64,000 bases of DNA. Source: Pseudomonas sp. PDM14 (GTDB lineage: Bacteria > Pseudomonadota > Gammaproteobacteria > Pseudomonadales > Pseudomonadaceae). The DNA lies in contig NZ_JACVAQ010000001.1 of NCBI RefSeq assembly GCF_014851905.1, positions 992,001 through 1,056,000 on the forward strand, read 5' to 3'. The number at the start of each line of letters is the position of its first letter. The first letter of the stretch is position 1. Below the pieces are notes generated by a model. That model was not told the DNA's origin, did not search any database, and worked only from the letters and a program-made list of their open reading frames with translations. Both the position numbers and the translations under genes were made by a program. Positions 58,529-64,000 of this stretch are shown piece after piece.

Positions 58529-59590
58529 ATGAAAACCCTTGGCTATGCAGCACAGAATCCCGGCACGCCCCTGGCGCCGTTCCAGTTCCAGCGCCGCGCC
58601 GTCGGCGCCAATGACGTGCAGATCGACATCCTCTTCTGCGGCGTATGCCATTCCGACCTGCACACCGCACGCAACGAGTGGAACAACACCCTCTACCCGT
58701 CGGTGCCCGGTCACGAGATCGTCGGCAAGGTCCGCGCGGTCGGCAGCAACGTCAGCGCCTTCAAGGTCGGTGACATCGCCGGCGTCGGCTGCATGGTCGA
58801 CAGCTGCCAGTCCTGCCCGTCCTGCGCCGAAGGCCTCGAGCAGTACTGCGAGAGCGGCTTCACCGGCACTTACAACGGTCCGGTATTCGGCGGCGAGAAC
58901 ACCTTCGGCGGCTACTCCGACAACGTCGTGGTGGACCAGAAGTTCGTCCTGCGCATCAGCCACACCGGCAACTTCGCCGCCGTCGCCCCGCTGCTCTGCG
59001 CCGGCATCACCACCTACTCGCCGCTGCGCCAGTGGAACGTGCAGCCGGGGCACAAGGTGGGCGTGGTCGGCCTCGGCGGCCTCGGCCACATGGGCGTGAA
59101 AATCGCCGCGGCGATGGGCGCTCACGTGGTGCTGTTCACCACCTCGCCCAACAAGCGCGAAGATGCCCTGCGCCTGGGCGCCGCCGAAGTGGTGGTGTCG
59201 AAGAACCCGGACGAGATGGCCGCCCACGCCAACAGCTTCGACTTCATCCTCAACACCGTGGCCGCACCGCACAACCTCGACGCGTTCCTCGGCCTGCTCA
59301 AGCGTGACGCAACCATGACCCTGGTCGGCGCGCCTGACTCGCCGCACCCGTCGCCGGAAGTGTTCAGCCTGATCTTCAAGCGCCGCCGCCTGGCCGGCTC
59401 GCTGATTGGTGGCATTGCCGAGACCCAGGAGATGCTCGACTTCTGTGCCGCGCACGGCATCGTCTCCGACATCGAAATGATCCCGATCCAGGGAATCAAC
59501 CAGGCCTACGAGCGCATGCTCAAGAGCGACGTGAAGTACCGCTTCGTGATCGACATGGCCTCGCTCAAGGACGACGCCAGCGCAGCCTGA
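58529..59590 (+). CDS. NAD(P)-dependent alcohol dehydrogenase, zinc type (YahK/cinnamyl type)
   Basis: This 353-residue medium-chain dehydrogenase reduces aldehydes or oxidises alcohols. The catalytic zinc motif C-G-V-C-H-S-D-L-H and G-H-E-I-V-G are present, with a structural-zinc loop of four Cys (C-Q-S-C-P-S-C-A-E-G-L-E-Q-Y-C). The Rossmann motif is G-L-G-G-L-G-H-M-G. It belongs to the YahK/CalA subfamily, typically NADPH-preferring and broad in substrate. AGGAG-type site before the ATG at 58529. Ends at a strong terminator. Confidence 0.9.
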   Translation: MKTLGYAAQNPGTPLAPFQFQRRAVGANDVQIDILFCGVCHSDLHTARNEWNNTLYPSVPGHEIVGKVRAVGSNVSAFKVGDIAGVGCMVDSCQSCPSCAEGLEQYCESGFTGTYNGPVFGGENTFGGYSDNVVVDQKFVLRISHTGNFAAVAPLLCAGITTYSPLRQWNVQPGHKVGVVGLGGLGHMGVKIAAAMGAHVVLFTTSPNKREDALRLGAAEVVVSKNPDEMAAHANSFDFILNTVAAPHNLDAFLGLLKRDATMTLVGAPDSPHPSPEVFSLIFKRRRLAGSLIGGIAETQEMLDFCAAHGIVSDIEMIPIQGINQAYERMLKSDVKYRFVIDMASLKDDASAA

Positions 59591-59607
59591 ACAACGCCGC
59601 ACCATGC

Positions 59608-59634
59608 AAAACGCCGGGCACCGCCCGGCGTTTT
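59608..59634. terminator. Terminator after the alcohol dehydrogenase gene
   Basis: CGCCGGGC / GCCCGGCG with loop ACC, flanked by AAAA and TTTTCGTTTT, lies between the convergent genes. Confidence 0.92.
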
Positions 59635-59718
59635 CGTTTTACCGATCAGGCAGCCCTCGTAGGGCAGCCCCTTGCGCACCGCACACCCGTCGCCTGCATC
59701 GATGCGCGCGGCGTTCAG

Positions 59719-60216
59719 TCAGGGTTGCTCGACCGCCACCGGCCCGCCCAGGGTGGTCAGCTCACCGTCGCCGGGGTCGATCACCAGCACGGCGGCGAAC
59801 ACCACCACGAAGAATGCCAGCAGGAACAGCAAGGCGACGCCGAACGCTCGCCAGTTGGACCTGAAGCGCCCGCCATGCGCGCAGACCGCCTCGCCGAACA
59901 ACGACTTGGCGTGCTGGTGCATGCCGAGCACCTGGGCGACGGTCAGGCCTATTCCCGCGCCATCCGGCAGCCAGTAGCCGATCACCATCACCAGAACGAG
60001 CACGCCGACACCCACCAGCCAGGTGTTGCGCACCCGCTCGTGCATACCGAGCACACGCAGGTTATGGGCCGTGATGTAGGCGCCGGCCAACGGGGTGCCG
60101 AAGAACGTCGCAATACCCACGGCGCTCATGCGGTAGAGCGGGCGTGCGGCCTGCGAGTCAGGCGCGAGCAGCTCGGCAGAAGGCGCGCGATACGGGCTGT
60201 CTTGATTGGCATCCAT
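59719..60216 (-). CDS. Hypothetical inner-membrane protein
   Basis: This 165-residue protein has a ~30-residue polar N-terminus (S-P-Y-R-A-P-S-A-E-L) and about three TM segments (roughly 33-55, 67-85 and 123-145). The segment F-F-G-T-P-L-A-G-A-Y-I-T-A-H-N-L-R recurs in small uncharacterised membrane proteins. Not assigned to a family. It follows the omega-amidase gene by 15 bp on the same strand. Confidence 0.7.
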   Translation of the reverse strand: MDANQDSPYRAPSAELLAPDSQAARPLYRMSAVGIATFFGTPLAGAYITAHNLRVLGMHERVRNTWLVGVGVLVLVMVIGYWLPDGAGIGLTVAQVLGMHQHAKSLFGEAVCAHGGRFRSNWRAFGVALLFLLAFFVVVFAAVLVIDPGDGELTTLGGPVAVEQP

Positions 60217-60231
60217 GCGGCGAGCTCCGGT

Positions 60232-61020
60232 TCAGAAGATATCGAGATGAAAGTGATCGGCATCGCGGTCTGCCGGGAAGCGCTCGCGATAAGCCGCCAG
60301 CTCGGCAGCCTTGAGGCTGACGCGAAACACACCCGCGGCCTCACCCGGTGCCAGCAGGGCTTCGCCCTGAAAGTCCAGGACCTGGCTGTCGCCACTGTAG
60401 GGATGACCATTGCCGTCGCTGCCGATGCGGTTCACCGCGGCCACGTAGCAGAGGTTCTCGATCGCGCGGGCTGGCAGCAGGCGGTTCCAGTGCTGACGCC
60501 GTGCGGCCGGCCAGTTGGCGGTGTAGAGCAGCAGGTCGGTGGTGGCCGGGTCGCGACTCCAGACCGGGAAGCGCAGGTCGTAGCAGATCAGCGGGCGCAC
60601 CCGCCAGCCCTTGAGTTCCAGCAGCACCTGGGCGTCACCGGCGCTGTAGTGCTTGTGCTCGCCGGCCATGCGGAACAGGTGGCGCTTGTCGTAGTGCGCG
60701 AGCGAACCGTCCGGGCGCGCCCACAGCAGGCGGTTGCGGTAGCTGCCGTCGACGGCCTGGATGATCAGGCTGCCGGTGATCACCGCGTCGATGCGCCGGG
60801 CCTGCTCACGCAGCCACTGCACGGTCGGCCCGTCCTCGGGCTCGGCCAGTTCGGCCGAGTGCATGGAAAAGCCGGTACTGAACATTTCCGGCAGCACCAC
60901 CAGGTCGGCGCCGCGGGCCTGCTCTAGCAAGGCGCCGAAGTGGGCCCGGTTGGCGACCGGGTCCTGCCAGGCCAGCTCGCTCTGGATCAGCGCCAGTTCG
61001 AGGTCGGGTTTGTCGCTCAT
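60232..61020 (-). CDS. Carbon-nitrogen hydrolase, omega-amidase (YafV type)
   Basis: This 262-residue nitrilase-superfamily enzyme has the catalytic triad Glu in L-P-E-M-F, Lys in Y-D-K-R-H-L-F and Cys in I-C-Y-D-L-R-F-P. It matches YafV/Nit2-type omega-amidases, which hydrolyse 2-oxoglutaramate and 2-oxosuccinamate, the keto-amides made by Gln/Asn-using transaminases. Its neighbour upstream is a methionine aminotransferase (YbdL-like); the two are paired in methionine salvage. Start at 61020 with GTGAT-rich upstream; an open frame continues to 61104 through a REP element and is rejected. Confidence 0.87.
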   Translation of the reverse strand: MSDKPDLELALIQSELAWQDPVANRAHFGALLEQARGADLVVLPEMFSTGFSMHSAELAEPEDGPTVQWLREQARRIDAVITGSLIIQAVDGSYRNRLLWARPDGSLAHYDKRHLFRMAGEHKHYSAGDAQVLLELKGWRVRPLICYDLRFPVWSRDPATTDLLLYTANWPAARRQHWNRLLPARAIENLCYVAAVNRIGSDGNGHPYSGDSQVLDFQGEALLAPGEAAGVFRVSLKAAELAAYRERFPADRDADHFHLDIF

Positions 61021-61036
61021 CACAGCGCCTCGCGAT

Positions 61037-61102
61037 TTTTTGTAGGGGCCAGCTCGCTGGCGATGCCTTGGGTTGTAACGGATCGCCAGCACGCTGGCGC
61101 CC
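61037..61102. repeat. REP-like inverted repeat pair
   Basis: TGTAGGGGCCAGCTCGCTGG-CGAT (61041-61064) and the inverted partner GATCGCCAGCACGCTGGCGC (61081-61100) sit between the omega-amidase and aminotransferase genes. They are of the same family as the pair at 10573-10636. Confidence 0.65.
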
Positions 61103-61107
61103 ATCGA

Positions 61108-62256
61108 TCACACCGCGCAGAGCTTCTCGGCGGCCTGGCGCAGGGTCTCTTCACGCTTGGCGAAGCAGAAGCGCACCAGGCGCAGATCACGCGGCGCCTG
61201 CTGGTAGAACACCGACACCGGGATGGTCGCCACGCCATGCTCGCGGGTCAGCCATTCGGCCATCTCCACGTCGTTCAGGTCCGGGCGGATTGCCGAGTAG
61301 TCGGCCAGCTGGAAATAGGTGCCCGGCGTGCGGGTGAAGCGGAAACGCGAGCCGCCCAGCAGGTCGCAGAACAGGTCACGCTTGGCCTGGTAAAAGGCTG
61401 GCAGCTCCTCGACATGCTCGGGATTTATCACCATGAAATCGGCCAGGGCGTGCTGCAGCGGAGTCACCCCGCAGAAGTTCACGTACTGGTGGATCTTGCG
61501 CAGCTCGGCGGTGAGCGCCGGTGGCGCCACCACGTAGCCGGTCTTCCAGCCGGTGACGTGGTAGGTCTTGCCGAACGAGCTGACCACGAAGGCGCGCGCG
61601 TACAGCTCGTCGTGGGCCAGCACGCTGGCATGACGCACGCCGTCAAAGATCAGGTGCTCGTAGACCTCGTCGCTGATGATGTGGATATCGCGCCCACGGA
61701 TCAGCGCCGCCAGCTGGTCGAGATCGGCACGCGACAGCAGCGCGCCACTGGGGTTGTGCGGCGAGTTGAGGAAGATCAGGCGGGTGCGCGGGGTGATGGC
61801 ATCGGCCAGGCGCTGCCAGTCCACGGCGAAGTCCGGCAGGGCCAGCGGCACATGCACGCAGCGCCCGCCGGCCAGCTCGACGGAGGGCTCGTAGCTGTCA
61901 TAGCAGGGGTCGAGGACGATGGCCTCGTCACCCGGATGGATCAGCGCCTGCACTGCGCAGAAGATCGCCTCGGTGGCGCCTGGGGTGATGGTGATCTCGC
62001 TGTCGGCATCGCGCTGTACGCCATAGCTGCGGGCGATCTTGGCCGCCACCTGCTGGCGCAGAGCCGGTAGGCCGGTCATCGGCGAATACTGGTTGCGCCC
62101 TTCCAGCACATGGCGGGCCACGGCTTCACGCAGGGCCAGTGGGCCGTCGAAGTCGGGAAAGCCCTGGGACAGGTTGATGGCGCCGACTTCCGCGGCGAGC
62201 TGGGACATGCGGGTGAAAATGGTGGTGCCGACATTCGGCAACTTGCTGGTGAACAT
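61108..62256 (-). CDS. Pyridoxal phosphate-dependent methionine aminotransferase (YbdL type)
   Basis: This 382-residue class I/II aminotransferase has the PLP lysine in S-S-F-G-K-T-Y-H-V-T-G-W-K, the N-P-H/N-N-P-S-G loop (L-N-S-P-H-N-P-S-G) and D-P-C-Y-D-S-Y. It resembles YbdL/MtnE-type enzymes that use methionine or aromatic amino acids and glutamine as partner amino group source. Located just upstream of the YafV-type amidase on the same strand, as in methionine salvage clusters. Confidence 0.87.
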   Translation of the reverse strand: MFTSKLPNVGTTIFTRMSQLAAEVGAINLSQGFPDFDGPLALREAVARHVLEGRNQYSPMTGLPALRQQVAAKIARSYGVQRDADSEITITPGATEAIFCAVQALIHPGDEAIVLDPCYDSYEPSVELAGGRCVHVPLALPDFAVDWQRLADAITPRTRLIFLNSPHNPSGALLSRADLDQLAALIRGRDIHIISDEVYEHLIFDGVRHASVLAHDELYARAFVVSSFGKTYHVTGWKTGYVVAPPALTAELRKIHQYVNFCGVTPLQHALADFMVINPEHVEELPAFYQAKRDLFCDLLGGSRFRFTRTPGTYFQLADYSAIRPDLNDVEMAEWLTREHGVATIPVSVFYQQAPRDLRLVRFCFAKREETLRQAAEKLCAV

Positions 62257-62331
62257 CTGGCCTATTCCTGCAGACGGGCGCGAGCCGCGAGGATAGCCGA
62301 TGGCTGGCGCCGGATGCAGCAGCCGCGCATA

Positions 62332-62366
62332 TGAAAAAGGCGCAGAAGCTTATGCCGCTGCGCCTT
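62332..62366 (-). terminator. Rho-independent terminator of der
   Basis: On the minus strand AAGGCGCAG / CTGCGCCTT (12-nt loop) is followed by TTTTTCAT, 18 bp after the der stop. Confidence 0.85.
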
Positions 62367-62384
62367 CGTTCACCGCGCCATGAA

Positions 62385-63848
62385 TCAGCGCTTCTTGTCG
62401 CGGCGCTTCTTGTCGGCCTTCTTGTGGTGGCTCATCAGGCGCCGTTTCTTGTTCACCTGGCGATCGGTGAGGGTGTTCTTGTTGCCCTCGTAGGGGTTCT
62501 CACCGCCCTTGTACTCGATACGGATCGGCGTACCGACCAGCTTGAGCACGCGGCGGAAGGTGTTCTCCAGGTAGCGCGTGTAAGACTTCGGCACGGACTC
62601 GACCTGGTTGCCGTGGATCACGATCAGCGGCGGGTTGGCACCACCGAGGTGGGCATAGCGCAGTTTGATGCGGCGCCCGCTGACCATCGGCGGCTGGTGC
62701 TCCTGCACCGCGTCTTCGAGGATCTGCGTCAGGCGGTTGGTCGGCCAGCGGGTGATCGCCGACTTGAACGAAGCCTGCACCGACTTGTACAGGTTGCCCA
62801 CGCCGGTGCCATGCAGGGCGGAGATGAAGTGGATGTCGGCGTAGTCGACAAAGAACAGCCGGCGCTCCAGCTCGGTCTTCACGTAGTCGCGCTCGCCCGG
62901 CTCCATGCCATCCCACTTGTTCAGCGCGATTACCAGGGCACGGCCGGATTCGATGGCGAAGCCGAGCAGGTTGAGGTCATGGTCGACCACCCCTTCGCGG
63001 GCGTCCATCACGAAGATCACCACGTTGGCGTCCTTGATCGCCTGCAGCGTCTTCACCACCGAGAATTTCTCCACTTCCTCGTGGATCTTGCCGCGCTTGC
63101 GCACGCCGGCGGTGTCGATCAGCGTGTACTTCTCGTCGTTGCGCTCGAACGGGATGTAGATGCTGTCGCGCGTAGTGCCGGGCTGGTCGTAGACCACCAC
63201 GCGGTCTTCGCCGAGCATGCGGTTGACCAGGGTCGACTTGCCGACGTTGGGCCGCCCGATGATGGCGATCTTGATGCCATCCTTCTCGCTCGGCCCGGGA
63301 ATGCGCTTGGCTTCCTCACCCTCGGCGACTTCTTCGTCACGGACCTCTTCCTCGTCCTGGGGAAATTCCCCCAGCGCCGCCTCAAGCATCTGGGTGATCC
63401 CGCGGCCATGGGCACCGGCGATCGGCAGGGCTTCGCCCAGGCCCATCGGCGCGAACTCGGCGCGGGCGATGTCCGGGTCGATGTTGTCGACCTTGTTCAC
63501 CACCAGGTAGCTGCGCTTGTTGCGCTTGCGCAGGTGCTCGCCAATCATCTGGTCACCGGCGACCAGCCCGGCGCGGGCGTCGACCAGGAACAGCACGACG
63601 TCGGCTTCTTCGATGGCCAGCAGCGACTGCTCGGCCATCTTTTCGTCGATGCCTTCTTCGTCGCCGGAGATGCCACCGGTGTCGACCAGGATGTAGCTGC
63701 GCCCTTCCCACTTTGCCTCGCCGTACTGGCGGTCGCGGGTCAGGCCCGACAGGTCACCAACGATCGCGTCGCGGGTGCGGGTCAGGCGGTTGAAGAGGGT
63801 CGACTTGCCCACGTTGGGGCGGCCCACCAGGGCGATTACCGGAACCAT
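62385..63848 (-). CDS. der: Ribosome-assembly GTPase Der (EngA)
   Basis: This 487-residue essential GTPase has two tandem GTP-binding domains, each with the P-loop G-R-P-N-V-G-K-S-T (near residues 8 and 198), with D-T-G-G and D-T-A-G switch motifs and N-K-V-D / N-K-W-D guanine specificity motifs. A C-terminal KH-like domain and a Lys/Arg-rich tail ([12 protein letters not shown]) follow. It helps assemble the 50S subunit. It is downstream of bamB on the same strand, a conserved order. Confidence 0.97.
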   Translation of the reverse strand: MVPVIALVGRPNVGKSTLFNRLTRTRDAIVGDLSGLTRDRQYGEAKWEGRSYILVDTGGISGDEEGIDEKMAEQSLLAIEEADVVLFLVDARAGLVAGDQMIGEHLRKRNKRSYLVVNKVDNIDPDIARAEFAPMGLGEALPIAGAHGRGITQMLEAALGEFPQDEEEVRDEEVAEGEEAKRIPGPSEKDGIKIAIIGRPNVGKSTLVNRMLGEDRVVVYDQPGTTRDSIYIPFERNDEKYTLIDTAGVRKRGKIHEEVEKFSVVKTLQAIKDANVVIFVMDAREGVVDHDLNLLGFAIESGRALVIALNKWDGMEPGERDYVKTELERRLFFVDYADIHFISALHGTGVGNLYKSVQASFKSAITRWPTNRLTQILEDAVQEHQPPMVSGRRIKLRYAHLGGANPPLIVIHGNQVESVPKSYTRYLENTFRRVLKLVGTPIRIEYKGGENPYEGNKNTLTDRQVNKKRRLMSHHKKADKKRRDKKR

Positions 63849-63880
63849 TGGGCTCCTCCACAGCTAAATCCAGAAAACAC

Positions 63881-63910
63881 AAAGGCCGCTGACGTAGAAC
63901 GGCAGCGGCC
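63881..63910 (-). terminator. Terminator after bamB
   Basis: On the minus strand GGCCGCTG / CAGCGGCC is followed by TTTGTG, between bamB and der. The short T-run suggests partial read-through into der. Confidence 0.65.
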
Positions 63911-63927
63911 GGACAGTGCAGAACAGC

Positions 63928-64000
63928 TTAGCGGATGGTCAGACCGACCAGTTTTCCGCTGTTGCCGAATGCGTAGATCCATTCACCCACGACCAGCGGA
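63928..64000 (-). CDS. bamB: Outer-membrane assembly factor BamB, C-terminal end only
   Basis: Only the last ~23 codons are visible; they read ...G-E-W-I-Y-A-F-G-N-S-G-K-L-V-G-L-T-I-R and stop. The final beta strand of the eight-bladed BamB propeller ends in this manner, and bamB-der is a conserved gene pair in gammaproteobacteria. The rest lies outside the window. BamB is a lipoprotein scaffold for the BAM complex that inserts outer-membrane beta-barrels. Confidence 0.75.
   Translation of the reverse strand, partial: PLVVGEWIYAFGNSGKLVGLTIR

Overview
The window is a high-GC chromosomal segment from a gammaproteobacterium, almost certainly a Pseudomonas close to the P. aeruginosa / P. mendocina lineages. 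The case rests on gene content (DUF2790, DUF1289 and DUF2789 proteins, aapJQMP, phosphoribosylglycinamide synthetase PurT, MltF), on REP-like intergenic repeats and on the gene orders thrC-hom-dsbC-xerD, rplS-trmD-rimM-rpsP-ffh, guaB-guaA-(gap)-xseA and der-bamB. I identified it from recalled family and synteny knowledge; no search was run. No rRNA, tRNA, prophage, insertion sequence or CRISPR array is visible.

Layout. 1-5.9 kb: an edge-truncated SnoaL-like gene, a GlxA-type AraC regulator and the aapJQMP general L-amino-acid ABC importer with a good sigma-54 promoter. 5.9-11.6 kb: EstB-type esterase, a CNB-GGDEF diguanylate cyclase, a membrane dipeptidase, a RhlB-type DEAD-box helicase, a ribbon-helix-helix protein and a DJ-1/PfpI protein. 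11.8-20.5 kb: a long minus-strand housekeeping block (thrC, hom, dsbC, xerD, thioesterase, rplS, trmD, rimM, rpsP, ffh). 20.7-27.5 kb: a CcsA-like membrane protein, a CBS/CorC protein, a tightly packed minus-strand set (nudL, gamma carbonic anhydrase, DUF1289, purT, SGNH hydrolase), a second Nudix enzyme, DUF2789 and a DUF6929-like protein. 27.7-31.7 kb: L,D-transpeptidase, the ohrR-ohr peroxide module with DUF2790 and an esterase behind it, a NIF3-like protein and an unusual tandem CDGSH protein with a possible coupled microprotein. 31.7-38.6 kb: purL, mltF, tadA. 38.6-42.8 kb: an iron module of Fe(III) ABC importer hitAB plus a Tat-exported multicopper oxidase. 43-49.2 kb: guaA, guaB, a hypothetical, xseA and an M23 peptidase. 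49.3-53.5 kb: a second iron module of fecI-fecR and a TonB-dependent transducer receptor under a Fur-box-like site. 53.6-64 kb: lipoprotein, glutathione transferase, mechanosensitive channel, leuA with a leucine-rich leader peptide too short for ordinary gene calling, alcohol dehydrogenase, omega-amidase, methionine aminotransferase, der and the end of bamB.

Functionally this is mostly core metabolism: Thr, Leu and purine (purT, purL, guaA, guaB) biosynthesis, ribosome maturation (rplS, trmD, rimM, rpsP, der), protein export and envelope folding (ffh, dsbC, bamB) and cell-wall turnover. Iron acquisition and organic-peroxide defence are the more accessory parts. YafV-type omega-amidase next to a YbdL-type methionine aminotransferase fits methionine salvage.

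I found no large undescribed system. The best leads are small: a natural His-to-Cys CDGSH motif variant with a 12-bp-period duplication, a TAATG-coupled 25-codon ORF after it, a leuA leader peptide, a sigma-54 promoter embedded in an inverted repeat, and a start-stop-coupled mini-ORF ahead of the diguanylate cyclase.
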